Shown piece after piece: positions 9,717 through 20,025 of a stretch of DNA of 64,000 nt. The first letter of the stretch is position 1; each line of letters starts with the position of its first letter. This DNA is from Azoarcus olearius (GTDB lineage: Bacteria > Pseudomonadota > Gammaproteobacteria > Burkholderiales > Rhodocyclaceae). The position numbers were made by a program, and so were the translations under genes. Below the pieces are notes generated by a model. The model made no database searches. It was not told the origin of the DNA and worked only from the letters and a program-made list of their open reading frames with translations. The stretch spans positions 3,286,001 through 3,350,000 of the forward strand of contig NZ_CP016210.1 of the NCBI RefSeq assembly GCF_001682385.1. Direction: 5' to 3'.

Positions 9717-10413
9717 ACCGCCGCATCGCCCACCGGCGCATGCCGAAGGCAAGCGCATTCAAGGCGATGATGATGACGACCAGCACCAACCCGAGCGCGA
9801 TCGCCAGCGCAAGGTCGCCCTTACTCGTCTCCAGCGCGATCGCGGTGGTCATCACGCGGGTGGCGCGGTCGATGTTGCCGCCGACGATCATCACCGCTCC
9901 GACCTCGCTCATCGCCCGCCCCAGGCCGGCCAGCACCGCGACCAGCAGCGAATGGCGGCAGTCGAACAGCAGCGTGGTGACGCTGTGCCACCAGGTGAAG
10001 CGCATCACCTGCAATTCCTCCGCGTAGCGCAGCCAGACATCCTCGACCACCTGGCGGGTGATCGCCGCCATCAGCGGCACCACCAGCACGGTCTGCGCAA
10101 TCACCATCGCGGCCGGGGTGTACAACAGCCCAGCGGCGCCGAAGGGGCCGGAGCGCGACAGCAACAGATAGACAACAACGCCGACCACCACCGACGGCAG
10201 CCCCATCAGCCCGTTCATCAGCACCGACGCCGCATGCTTGCCGGGAAAGCGCCCGACGGCGAGGCAGGCGCCGAGCGGCAGGCCGATCAGCGTGCCGAGC
10301 ACCACGGCGCCGCCGCTCACCTGGAGCGACAGCCAGACGATCTCGGCCACCCGTGCATCCAGGGTCGCAAGCAGCGCGCCGGCCTCGCCGAAGGTGGTAG
10401 TAAATGCGGACAT
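9709..10413 (-). CDS. tupB: ABC transporter permease, TupB-like tungstate permease
   Basis: This 234-residue membrane protein has about five or six transmembrane helices and the long cytoplasmic EAA-type loop (LGRAMSEVGAVMIVGGNI) of binding-protein-dependent permeases. EVGAVMIVGGNI is typical of TupB and related tungstate permeases. The start MSAFTTTFGEAG was preferred over an upstream one because the latter adds a Pro/Arg-rich tail with no match to the fold. The expected periplasmic binding protein TupA is not next to it: the upstream divergent gene encodes an unrelated lipoprotein. The gene pair may therefore use a TupA encoded elsewhere. Confidence 0.8.
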   Translation of the reverse strand: MSAFTTTFGEAGALLATLDARVAEIVWLSLQVSGGAVVLGTLIGLPLGACLAVGRFPGKHAASVLMNGLMGLPSVVVGVVVYLLLSRSGPFGAAGLLYTPAAMVIAQTVLVVPLMAAITRQVVEDVWLRYAEELQVMRFTWWHSVTTLLFDCRHSLLVAVLAGLGRAMSEVGAVMIVGGNIDRATRVMTTAIALETSKGDLALAIALGLVLVVIIIALNALAFGMRRWAMRRYG

Positions 10414-10555
10414 CGGCGGGAGGATACCGGAAAGCCGCCGGCCGGCCGTGCTCTGTCGCGCGGGCGGCTTACTGCGTCTTACACCCGTGCCGAGCACACG
10501 CTACGCGATCGCGCCACAATACCGCTTTCGGAAGGCCGCCCCACGGAGTCCCACC

Positions 10556-11161
10556 ATGCTGACCCCTTCGCGCACGGCCGCGGAAACGCGGCGAAACCCC
10601 GGCCGCATGCACCGGCTGCAGCGTGTTCTGGCGATCGGCGTTGCCGCCGCCGCATTGGCCGGCTGCGCCACGCCGCAGCGCCCGGTGGTGTACCGGGCCC
10701 CGCCCCCGCAACCGCCGGTGACCGAAGTGGTGGCCTATCCGCAAGGCAAGAAGAGCGACCGCGAAATCCGCCAGGACCGCTACGAATGCTATCTGTGGGC
10801 GGTGCGCGCGAGCGGCTATGACCCGGCGCGGATGCGCCCGACGGCCGCACCAGCGGCACCCCGGGTGCTGCCGGACCCGCCTGCCGGACACGACACCGCT
10901 GCGGGCGCGATCGCGGGGGCGGTGGTCGGCGCCGCGGTATCCAGCCCGCACCACGTTGGACAAGGCGCGGCGATTGGCGCAGCGGTGGGAGCGGTGGCCG
11001 GCGCTGCATCCGACGCCGCGCGCGAGGAACGCGCCCAGCGCATCGAAGACGCCTACGCCGAACGCGCGGCCCGCGCGGACTACGGCAACTGGGGCAAGGC
11101 CGAAGCCTATCGCCGCGCACTCTCCGCCTGCCTCGAAGGCCGCGGCTACGCGGTGCGCTGA
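10556..11161 (+). CDS. Probable outer-membrane lipoprotein with glycine-zipper segment
   Basis: This 201-residue protein has a lipobox-like LAGCA after a hydrophobic helix (residues 24-37), so it is probably a lipoprotein. A Gly/Ala-rich stretch AGAIAGAVVGAAVSS followed by GAAIGAAVGAVAGAA resembles a glycine-zipper membrane motif. The protein contains DRYECYLWAVRASGYDP and ends YRRALSACLEGRGYAVR; both are echoed in the next gene. GGAG seven bases before the ATG supports this start over the ATG at 10607. No function is known to me. It is probably cotranscribed with the next gene, 21 bases away. Confidence 0.65.
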   Translation: MLTPSRTAAETRRNPGRMHRLQRVLAIGVAAAALAGCATPQRPVVYRAPPPQPPVTEVVAYPQGKKSDREIRQDRYECYLWAVRASGYDPARMRPTAAPAAPRVLPDPPAGHDTAAGAIAGAVVGAAVSSPHHVGQGAAIGAAVGAVAGAASDAAREERAQRIEDAYAERAARADYGNWGKAEAYRRALSACLEGRGYAVR

Positions 11162-11182
11162 CACAGAACAAGGAGCATAGAC

Positions 11183-11836
11183 ATGAACCACCCCGCCCTG
11201 CGCCGCGCCGGCGGCCTCCTGCTCGTGGCCGGCGTGCTCGCGCTGCTGCCGGCTGCGAGCCACGCCGACCCCTATCGCGACCATCGGTCGTGGGTCGAAT
11301 ACCGCGAACCGCACGGGCACGTGGTGCCCCGGCTGTCGCACCGCCATCGCACCATCGTCTACGGCGGCATGCCTTATTACTACGACCAGGGCTTGTGGTA
11401 CCGGCCATGGCAAGGGAGCTTTGTGCTGATCGCGCCGCCGGTCGGCATCGCGGTGCCGGTGCTGCCGCGCGGCGTCGTCACCGTGTATGCCGGCGGACAG
11501 CGCTACTACCGCCACGGCGAGGTCTATTACGTACGGCGCGGAGACGGCTACGTGGTGGTCGACGCGCCTGACATCGGCTACGACGCCGACAGCGCCAGCG
11601 AGCGCCGCGGCCCACTCCCGCAGACGAGCGACGATCTCTACATCTATCCGGGTCGGGGCCAGAGCGAGCGCCAGCAGCGCAACGACCGCTTCGAATGCCA
11701 CGAATGGGCGGCCGAGCAGACCGGCTACGACCCCACCGTGGCCGGCGGCGGCAGCGGTTACTCCCCCACACGGCGTGGCGACTACCTGCGCGCGATGAGC
11801 GCCTGCCTGGAAGCACGCGGCTATACCGTGCGCTGA
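11183..11836 (+). CDS. Exported Tyr/Gly-rich protein, DUF6515-like
   Basis: This 217-residue protein has a signal peptide (cleavage after SHA near residue 31) and a Tyr-rich middle region with repeated short strands (MPYYYDQGLWYRP, QRYYRHGEVYYVRRGDGY), which resembles proteins annotated as DUF6515. Its C-terminal part carries RFECHEWAAEQTGYDP and YLRAMSACLEARGYTVR, closely parallel to the preceding lipoprotein. Two conserved Cys are shared by the pair, one in each segment, and could form a disulfide in the periplasm. Function unknown. Confidence 0.65.
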   Translation: MNHPALRRAGGLLLVAGVLALLPAASHADPYRDHRSWVEYREPHGHVVPRLSHRHRTIVYGGMPYYYDQGLWYRPWQGSFVLIAPPVGIAVPVLPRGVVTVYAGGQRYYRHGEVYYVRRGDGYVVVDAPDIGYDADSASERRGPLPQTSDDLYIYPGRGQSERQQRNDRFECHEWAAEQTGYDPTVAGGGSGYSPTRRGDYLRAMSACLEARGYTVR

Positions 11837-11853
11837 ACCGCCCGCTGCGACGC

Positions 11854-12159
11854 CTAGCCGCCGCCCTTCTGCATGCCCAGATCCAGCCGCGCGAGCAATC
11901 GCCCGCGCGCGGCCGCATCGCCCGCTACGAAGCGATAGCGCACGCATAGCTGCGGCAACGCGAAGAGGCCGATGCGGCGCACCGGCAGTACCTCCATCGT
12001 GAGGAACAGGTCCGCCCCGCCGTCGCTCACCTGCAGCCCTTCGCCCACACAGCCGGTGGCCGCCGGCCACGCCGCGCGCAGGTCGCGCTCGAACTGCGCG
12101 GGCGTGGCGCTGACGAGGCGCTCGAAGACTTCCGGCACCGGGCCGTGGATGAACGCCAC
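11854..12159 (-). CDS. Small protein of unknown function in the AOR operon
   Basis: This protein of about 101 residues follows the MoaD-like gene. Coding is suggested by an open frame with plausible composition (VFERLVSATPAQFERDLRAA, then VRRIGLFALPQLCVRYRF) and by its tight spacing in the operon. The start is uncertain: GTG at 12159 is the first codon after the moaD stop that suits, and any ATG would lie deep within moaD. I do not recognise the family. Its place at the end of an aldehyde oxidoreductase operon suggests a role in maturation or stability of that enzyme, but nothing in the sequence proves this. Confidence 0.55.
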   Translation of the reverse strand: MAFIHGPVPEVFERLVSATPAQFERDLRAAWPAATGCVGEGLQVSDGGADLFLTMEVLPVRRIGLFALPQLCVRYRFVAGDAAARGRLLARLDLGMQKGGG

Positions 12160-12169
12160 CGCGCCCCGC

Positions 12170-12424
12170 TCAACCGCCGGCGATCGGTGGCCACACCGCC
12201 AGTTCATCCCCGTCGGCGAGCGTGCGGCGGTCGCGTTCCGCCGGCGGCACGAAGACGCCGTTGACCAGCACCAGGTGGGCGCTGCGCTCCGGCACCTGGA
12301 AGCGGCGCACGAGTTCGCCCACCGTGGTGCCGGACGACACCTCGAGATCGACACGGTTGCCCTTGCGCTCCGCAGGCAGGTAGTCCGCCAGCGAGGCAAA
12401 GAGCTTGAACGCGATTTTCACCAC
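12170..12424 (-). CDS. MoaD/ThiS-family sulfur carrier linked to AOR
   Basis: This 84-residue beta-grasp protein ends in Gly-Gly, the C-terminus that is adenylated and thiocarboxylated in MoaD and ThiS. The core segments LFASLADYLP, GTTVGELVRRF and ADGDELAVWPPIAGG match the MoaD pattern. MoaD supplies sulfur to molybdopterin synthase. Copies within AOR operons are thought to be dedicated to the tungsten cofactor or to a maturation step. It starts seven bases after the stop of the FAD oxidoreductase gene, so it belongs to the same transcript. No MoaE homologue was found here. Confidence 0.85.
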   Translation of the reverse strand: MVKIAFKLFASLADYLPAERKGNRVDLEVSSGTTVGELVRRFQVPERSAHLVLVNGVFVPPAERDRRTLADGDELAVWPPIAGG

Positions 12425-12431
12425 CGCGCCC

Positions 12432-13700
12432 TCAATGCGTCAGTGCCACCGGCTGCGAGCGTGCGATGTAGGCATCGACGAAGGCCAGCGGGTTCTGCAG
12501 CAACCGCGCCTTCCACTCGCCCAGTTGCACGCGGCCGTGGATCAGGCCGCGCAGCGCGCCCACGTGCTCGGTCAGCCCGATCGAGGTGGCGCCGATCATC
12601 ACGTCGTCCTTGAACTGCAGGCTGAGGTAGCGGCTGCGCGCCTCGTCTACATGCTCCACCCCGCTGCCGCCCTTGTCCGCGGCTTCGCCCCACCACTGGC
12701 CGAACGAGGTCGAGATCAGCCCGAGCGTGTCGAGCACGTTGATCGCGAGCACGCCGTTGAGCGTGGTTTCGCGGCCCGCCATGTTGAGCGCTGCGACGCG
12801 CGCCTGGTCGGCCGCATTGGGCTGGATCGCGGCTACCAGGTGGGCGCCGGTGAAGAGGTCCGGCGCCTCGGCGACGTCGCCGGCCGAGAAGATGCCGGGC
12901 ACGCTGGTTTCGAGCCGCGCATCCACCAGCACGCCCTTGGCCACGTGCACGCCGGTGCCTTCGAGGAAGGCCACGTTGGGCGCGACGCCCGCGGCGACAA
13001 TGACGAGGTCGCACGCCAGCGTGGCCCCGGTGGTCAGCGTGACCTGCAGCGGCGCGCCCTCCGTACCGCGGTCGATGCGGCTGACGCCCGCGTTGGTGAC
13101 GACGCGGATGCCCTTGTTCTCGACCCAGCGCTTGATCATGCCGCCGGCCTGCGGCGTCATCATGCGCGGCACCATGCGGTCGCCCATCTCCACGACGGTC
13201 AGCTCCACGCCGCGCTTGGCGAGCGCTTCCATGATGATGCAGCCGATGAAGCCGGCGCCGAGTTGCAGCACGCGCGCGCCAGGACGGGCGTGGGCCGCGA
13301 TCGCGCGCGCGTCCGCCAGCGTCCAGCAGGTCTGCACTTCGGGCAGATCGACGCCGGGAATCGGCGGGCGGACCGGATGCGAGCCGGTGGCGATCAGCAG
13401 GCGGTCGTAGTCTTCGAAATGGCCGTCGGCGAACAGCACGCGCCGCTGGTCGGTGTCGAGCGACACCGCGCGCCCGCGCAGCTCGCGGATGCGCAGGCGG
13501 TCGAAATGGCCGGGGTCCTTGCGCAGCCAGGTGCCGCGTTCGTCGATGTTCTCTTCGAGCAGGTAGGGAATGGCCATGCGCGAGTACGGCGGGGCATCCT
13601 CGCTGCCGACCATGACGATTTCGTCCTGCGGCGCGGCACGGCGCAGGGTTTCGGCCGCGACCACGCCGGCCGGGCCGTTGCCGAGTATCAGGTGTTTCAT
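12432..13700 (-). CDS. aorC: FAD-dependent NAD(P)H oxidoreductase subunit of AOR
   Basis: This 422-residue flavoprotein has the N-terminal dinucleotide-binding motif LGNGPAGVVAAETLRR (residues 4-19), a second nucleotide motif LQLGAGFIGCIIMEAL in the middle and the FAD signature GIFSAGDVAEAPD. It belongs to the pyridine nucleotide-disulfide oxidoreductase fold, close to nitrite-reductase-like or ferredoxin-reductase subunits. In Aromatoleum, an enzyme of this kind is the third subunit of aldehyde oxidoreductase and lets it use NAD as electron acceptor. The gene follows the AOR catalytic subunit after 91 bases. The start MKHLILGNG was chosen because it begins the Rossmann strand directly. Confidence 0.83.
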   Translation of the reverse strand: MKHLILGNGPAGVVAAETLRRAAPQDEIVMVGSEDAPPYSRMAIPYLLEENIDERGTWLRKDPGHFDRLRIRELRGRAVSLDTDQRRVLFADGHFEDYDRLLIATGSHPVRPPIPGVDLPEVQTCWTLADARAIAAHARPGARVLQLGAGFIGCIIMEALAKRGVELTVVEMGDRMVPRMMTPQAGGMIKRWVENKGIRVVTNAGVSRIDRGTEGAPLQVTLTTGATLACDLVIVAAGVAPNVAFLEGTGVHVAKGVLVDARLETSVPGIFSAGDVAEAPDLFTGAHLVAAIQPNAADQARVAALNMAGRETTLNGVLAINVLDTLGLISTSFGQWWGEAADKGGSGVEHVDEARSRYLSLQFKDDVMIGATSIGLTEHVGALRGLIHGRVQLGEWKARLLQNPLAFVDAYIARSQPVALTH

Positions 13701-13791
13701 TGCTAGTCCTCGATGGCAGGCCGGCCGCGCCCTTGCGGGCGCGACCGGCGATCGTCGGCGCGGACGGGCGCAGCGGCCCGTCCGCGCGCCC

Positions 13792-15639
13792 TTACAGCCC
13801 CAGCCGCGCGAGCGTTTCGGCGGTGGGGGCACCCTCGGGGGTCCACCCGCGCACCTTGTAGTACTCGGGCAGCATCTTGGACAGCTCGTTCACCATGCCC
13901 TTGGCGGGACCGGACTTGGCGGGCTCGCTGGTCAGGCGCGGCGGCAGGTTGTCGTCGGCGGCGGTGAAGCCGGCGGCGTTGTTGAAGCGGCGCTCCATGT
14001 TCCAGATCCGCTCGCCCACTTCGTTGAGCTTCTCCATGCTCCAGTCGCCTTCGCACGCGGCGGCGAGTTGCGGCTGCACGTCGGCCAGCGTCCACGCGAA
14101 GCTGGTGAACACGCAGATGCCGGCGGCATCGAACACCGCGGTGGCGTCCTGGAAGGCCTTGACCAGTTCCGGCTTGCCTTCGGTGGCGTGCGGGTCGGTC
14201 TTCACCGGAATGCCGAGCACTTCGGAGGCAATCGTGTAGCCGCGCAGGTGGCAGGCGCCGCGGTTGGAAGTGGCATAGGCGAGGCCGATGCCCTGCACGC
14301 CGCGCGAGTCGTAAGCCGGAAACTCCTGGCCCTTCACGCTCATCGACAGTTCCGGATGGCCGTACTTGGCGCACAGCCGCTTCGAGCCGAGGCCGATCTC
14401 CTTGCCGAAGCCTTCGCCGTTGGCGGTCATCTCCACCAGTCGCGCCAGCGCTTCCGCCGAGCCGAAGGGCGCGTCGATGCCGATCTGCTCCTTCGTCAGC
14501 ACGCCCATCTCATACAGCTCCATCACCGCACCGATGGTGGCGCCGAAGGAGATCGGGTCCATGCCCTGCTCGTTGCAGATCAGGTTGGCGTACTGCAGCG
14601 CCTCCAGATCGCCCACGCCGTTGGCGGCGCCCAGCGCCCACGCGGCCTCGTACTCCAGGCCGCCGGAGGCGCCCCAGTACTTCGGGCTGTTCTTGACCGT
14701 GAAGTGACCCTTGTCGATCTCGGAGATGCGGCCGCAGGCGATGGTGCAGCCGAAGCAGGCGGCATTGGTGACGAGGTGGGCCTTGCCGTCGGTCGGCCGC
14801 TTCTCGTGCATCGCCTCGGCGGAGATCTTGCCCGCGTCCTCGAACTGCACGTCGCGGTGGTTGCGCGTGGGCAGCGCACCCATCTCGTTGATGACGTTCA
14901 TCAGCACCTGGGTGCCGTACTTGGGTAGACCTTCGCCGGTGACCGCGTTGTCGGCGAGCACTTTCTTGGCCGCGGTGGTCGCCTGCAGGAAGGCGCCGAA
15001 GTCCTTGATGCCGGAGACGCCCTGGGTGCCGCGCAGCGCGACCGCCTTGAGGTTCTTCGAGCCCATCACCGCGCCCACGCCGGAGCGGCCGGCGGCACGG
15101 TGGAGATCGTTCACCACGCAGGCGAACAGCACCTGGTTTTCACCCGCGCTGCCGATCGAGGACACGCGCACCAGCGGATCCTGCAGCTCGTGCTTGATCG
15201 TTTCCTCGGTTTCCCAGCAGCTCTTGCCCCACAGGTGGCCGGCGTCGCGCAGTTCGGCCTTGTCGTTTTCGATGTACAGGTACACCGGCTTCGGCGACTT
15301 GCCTTCGAAAATCACCATGTCCCAGCCGGCGAACTTCAGCTCCGCGCCAAAGAAGCCGCCCGAGTTGGAGCACGCGATCGCACCGGTGAGCGCACCCTTG
15401 GTCACCACGGTGTAGCGGCCGCCGGTGGAGGCCATGGTGCCGGTCAGCGGCCCGGTGGCCATGATCATCTTGTTTTCGGGGGACAGCGGATCGACCTTGG
15501 GATCGATCTCTTCCACCAGGTACTTGGTCGCCAGACCGCGCGAGCCCAGGTATTCCTGCGCCCATTCCATGTTCAGCGGTTCTTCGGTGCAGGTGCCCGC
15601 GGTCAGGTTCACCCGCAGGACTTTACGGTTCCAGCCCAT
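13792..15639 (-). CDS. aorB: Tungsten-containing aldehyde:ferredoxin oxidoreductase, catalytic subunit
   Basis: This 615-residue enzyme oxidises aldehydes to acids at a tungsten bis-pyranopterin site, and family members can also reduce acids. The N-terminus MGWNRKVLRVNLTAG and the segment SNSGGFFGAELKFAGWDMVI are typical of AOR domain 1. Four cysteines for the [4Fe-4S] cluster are visible: C295, C298 and C302 in CFGCTIACGR, plus C509 in AAGICVFTSF. This spacing matches the archaeal enzyme. GAGGAG lies 8 bases before the ATG. The gene follows the ferredoxin subunit by 10 bases. Whether the metal is W or Mo cannot be read from sequence, but this family is almost always tungsten. Confidence 0.95.
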   Translation of the reverse strand: MGWNRKVLRVNLTAGTCTEEPLNMEWAQEYLGSRGLATKYLVEEIDPKVDPLSPENKMIMATGPLTGTMASTGGRYTVVTKGALTGAIACSNSGGFFGAELKFAGWDMVIFEGKSPKPVYLYIENDKAELRDAGHLWGKSCWETEETIKHELQDPLVRVSSIGSAGENQVLFACVVNDLHRAAGRSGVGAVMGSKNLKAVALRGTQGVSGIKDFGAFLQATTAAKKVLADNAVTGEGLPKYGTQVLMNVINEMGALPTRNHRDVQFEDAGKISAEAMHEKRPTDGKAHLVTNAACFGCTIACGRISEIDKGHFTVKNSPKYWGASGGLEYEAAWALGAANGVGDLEALQYANLICNEQGMDPISFGATIGAVMELYEMGVLTKEQIGIDAPFGSAEALARLVEMTANGEGFGKEIGLGSKRLCAKYGHPELSMSVKGQEFPAYDSRGVQGIGLAYATSNRGACHLRGYTIASEVLGIPVKTDPHATEGKPELVKAFQDATAVFDAAGICVFTSFAWTLADVQPQLAAACEGDWSMEKLNEVGERIWNMERRFNNAAGFTAADDNLPPRLTSEPAKSGPAKGMVNELSKMLPEYYKVRGWTPEGAPTAETLARLGL

Positions 15640-15649
15640 ATTGCTCTCC

Positions 15650-16126
15650 TCAGGCGGCGGTGGCGGGGGTGTTGGCCTTGGCGGCCCAGGCGCGCATCTT
15701 GTCCAGCCCGGTCCAGTCGGCATCCACGTAGGTGATGGCACCGGTGGGGCAGGCCTTGGCACAAGCGGGGTCGCCCTCGCACAGGTCGCACTTCTGCACC
15801 TTGCCGGTGGCCTGGTTGTAGTTGATCGTGCCGAACGGACAGGAGATCGTGCAGACCTTGCAGCCGACACAGGTGTCGTCGAACACCATCTTGGCGCCGG
15901 TCGTCAGGTCGAGGCGGATTGCGTCGACCGGGCAGGAGTGCATGCACCACGCCTCGGTGCACTGGGTGCACGTGTAAGGCACCTTGCGCCCTTCGTGCTC
16001 GAAGCTGAAGACCTTGATCCGCGACTTGCTCGGATTGATGACCCCGGTGTGCTCGTAGGAACAGGCCATCTCGCATTGGAGGCAGCCGGTGCACTTGGCA
16101 GGGTCAATGTGCAGTGATTTCCACAT
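15650..16126 (-). CDS. aorA: Four-cluster ferredoxin subunit of AOR
   Basis: This 158-residue protein carries four cysteine groups: CTGCLQCEMAC near residues 13-23, CTQCTEAWCMHSCP near 53-66, CVGCKVCTISCP near 86-97, and CDLCEGDPACAKACP near 113-127. That suits four [4Fe-4S] clusters and electron transfer between the tungsten subunit and the flavoprotein. It is the first gene of the operon. A short AGGAG lies just upstream of the start. Related proteins exist in formate dehydrogenases and DMSO reductases, but the neighbours settle the assignment. Confidence 0.9.
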   Translation of the reverse strand: MWKSLHIDPAKCTGCLQCEMACSYEHTGVINPSKSRIKVFSFEHEGRKVPYTCTQCTEAWCMHSCPVDAIRLDLTTGAKMVFDDTCVGCKVCTISCPFGTINYNQATGKVQKCDLCEGDPACAKACPTGAITYVDADWTGLDKMRAWAAKANTPATAA

Positions 16127-16171
16127 CGAATTCTCCTCGTCCTTTCATTGTTGCGTTGGTGTAGCAGCACC

Positions 16172-16207
16172 TATGAAGCACACTTCATACCGGTCTGCGA
16201 ACTTCAT
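16172..16207 (-). promoter_or_regulatory. Palindromic operator and weak -24/-12 element before the AOR operon
   Basis: A perfect 7-4-7 inverted repeat, TATGAAG-CACA-CTTCATA (16172-16189), is followed 19 bases on by a third half-site CTTCAT (16202-16207). On the minus strand, CCGGTATGAAGTGTGCT overlaps the palindrome and has GG and GC at the right RpoN spacing (GG at 16191-16190, GC at 16179-16178), though its -24 half is poor. The predicted start would be about 40 bases before aorA. Confidence 0.5.
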
Positions 16208-16260
16208 CTCCAAGGGCCGGCCTGCGTAAAAATCCCGGGGAGTGAAAGGGGTGGCGCCGA

Positions 16261-18285
<2,025 letters not shown>

Positions 18286-18353
18286 CCCTCCTCCTCCTTC
18301 TTCTCGTCCCCCGCCTCGTTTTTTGTTTTTGGCGGGTGTCACAAAACTTAGCA

Positions 18354-18421
18354 CTTGCCACGTTTCGCAGCAACGAGGCCGCAAACATGGTCAGACCCGG
18401 TTGTCAGCAAGTTCCTTGCCA
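18354..18421 (+). promoter_or_regulatory. Direct-repeat pair, possible activator sites
   Basis: CTTGCCAC occurs at 18354-18361 and again at 18414-18421, 60 bases apart, 90 to 170 bases upstream of the -24/-12 promoter. That is a usual distance for enhancer-binding proteins. The rest of the 322-base divergent region (18286-18607) contains a T-rich tract (18318-18330) and no gene. Confidence 0.25.
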
Positions 18422-18508
18422 CTATGCATGAAAAGGCCACCCCGCGAACCCGCCCTTTCCGTGCCGGGCGGCGCCCTCAACGTGCCCCACCGGAGCGCCG
18501 CGCTCGAC

Positions 18509-18525
18509 TTGGCACAGCGTTTGCA
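18509..18525 (+). promoter_or_regulatory. Sigma-54 promoter of the pedF operon
   Basis: TTGGCACAGCGTTTGCA matches the RpoN consensus at all conserved positions, with GG at 18511-18512 and GC at 18523-18524. The predicted start is near 18536, about 70 bases before pedF. A full activator gene is divergent from it. Confidence 0.9.
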
Positions 18526-18607
18526 GTAAGGGAGGCATTCCGGCCTCGACCGGGACGGCCCCGGGGACGGGCCTCGACAAACAGCCAAAGCAAAGGAAGT
18601 GGAAGAC

Positions 18608-19045
18608 ATGAACACCCAGGAGACGATCACCCGCAAGCTGCGCAACGCCGTGATGGCGGCCCTGTTGAGCGGTGCAGCCGGCCTGGCCGGCGCACACGGC
18701 GACGTCACGCCGCAAGCCGTGGACGTGAGTTCGCTGAAGGCGCTGGGCGCCGACTGGCGCGCGACCAACCCCTACCGCGGCGAGAAGGAAGCCGTCCGCA
18801 TCGGCGACTCCGCGTTCAACCAGAACTGTGCGCGCTGCCACGGCCTGGGTGCGGTGTCCGGCGGCATCGCGCCCGACCTGCGCTTCCTGCCCAAGGGTGA
18901 CGAGGGTGACGAGATCTTCATGCAGCGCATCCGCCACGGCTCCACCCGCGGCGGCCGCGTCTACATGCCTCCGTTCGAAGGTATCCTGCCGCAGGAAGCC
19001 ATGTGGGCGATCCGTGCCTGGCTGGAGACCGTACATGAAGACTGA
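18608..19045 (+). CDS. pedF: Cytochrome c-550, PedF/ExaB-like
   Basis: This 145-residue periplasmic monohaem cytochrome has an N-terminal signal sequence (residues 1-29), haem motif CARCH (74-78) and a probable axial Met120 in YMPPFEG. It matches the PedF family of cytochromes that take electrons from PQQ alcohol dehydrogenases. AAGGAAG eight bases upstream supports this ATG. It is first in an operon behind a consensus sigma-54 promoter, and the next gene starts within its last codons. No dehydrogenase gene lies in this operon; two lie about 37 kb away in the window. Confidence 0.88.
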   Translation: MNTQETITRKLRNAVMAALLSGAAGLAGAHGDVTPQAVDVSSLKALGADWRATNPYRGEKEAVRIGDSAFNQNCARCHGLGAVSGGIAPDLRFLPKGDEGDEIFMQRIRHGSTRGGRVYMPPFEGILPQEAMWAIRAWLETVHED

Positions 19046-19898
19046 TTCACTGCGCGCACTGGTACTGGCCTGCGGCCTGCTGCTCGGAAGCGCCCACACC
19101 GCCTGCGCCGCCGACGCGCAGGCGGCGTCCGCGCTCGAAGTCCAGCAGCCCGGGCGCCTGCGGATCGCCGTCTACGACAGCTTTCCGCCCTACTCGGCCA
19201 AGGGCCGCGGCATCGACATCGCGCTCGGGCGCGAACTCGCGCGGCGCGTTGGACTGGAGCCGGAAGTGGTCGAGTTCAAGGCCGACGAGGACATGAACGA
19301 CGACCTGCGCAACATGGTGTGGAAGGGCCACTACCTGGGGACGCGGCCGGCCGACGTGATGCTGCATGTGCCGGTGGACAAGCGGCTTGCCGACGCCAAC
19401 GAGCAGGTGAAGATCTTCGGCCCCTACCACCTCGAATCGCTCGCGATCGTGCGCGATCCCAAGCGCGTGCCGCCTGTGACCGGCTCGGCCGCGAAGGCGC
19501 TGGAAGTCTTCACGCGCGAGAAGGTCGGCGTGGAGGTCGCTTCGCTGGCCGACGACTTCCTGCTCGGCGCACTCAACGGCCGCCTGCGCAGCAACGTCAC
19601 CCACTTCCCCACGGTGGCCGAGGCGGTTGCGGGGCTTCAGCGCGGCGACGTGGTCGCGGTGATGGCAACCCGCGCCGAAATCGAGGCCGCGCTCGGGCAG
19701 CAAGGCGCCGGCCGCTTCGAGCTGACGCCGGTGTCGATGCCCGAACTGCGTATCAAGGGCTGGGCGCTCGGCATGGCCGTGAAGGCCGAGCACGAGGCGT
19801 TGGCCGACGCGCTCGGGAAGGCGATGATGGATGTGCAGCGTGACGGCACGCTGGTGCGCATCTTTGCCGAACACGGCGTCACCCACCAGACGCCCTGA
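19035..19898 (+). CDS. Quinoprotein-associated periplasmic solute-binding protein, PedG-like
   Basis: This 287-residue protein has a signal peptide (cleavage after ACA, residue 25) and a bacterial type 3 solute-binding fold (GRLRIAVYDSFPPYSAKGRGIDIALGRELAR). Such proteins are often encoded with PQQ alcohol dehydrogenases and cytochrome c550, but no ABC permease accompanies them. Their ligand is unknown; a role in cofactor delivery or alcohol sensing is speculation. The start overlaps the end of the cytochrome gene, so translation is coupled. Confidence 0.8.
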   Translation: MKTDSLRALVLACGLLLGSAHTACAADAQAASALEVQQPGRLRIAVYDSFPPYSAKGRGIDIALGRELARRVGLEPEVVEFKADEDMNDDLRNMVWKGHYLGTRPADVMLHVPVDKRLADANEQVKIFGPYHLESLAIVRDPKRVPPVTGSAAKALEVFTREKVGVEVASLADDFLLGALNGRLRSNVTHFPTVAEAVAGLQRGDVVAVMATRAEIEAALGQQGAGRFELTPVSMPELRIKGWALGMAVKAEHEALADALGKAMMDVQRDGTLVRIFAEHGVTHQTP

Positions 19899-20025
19899 CC
19901 CGCGTTTCGCCGCGCTCCGCACCCCCAATGCGGCGCGCGGCGAAACCATTTGCGGAACTGCCGCTCCCAGAACCGGTAACACCCCAGCCCGGCCCACGAA
20001 CCGGGCATCACACAACGGAGGCAGC

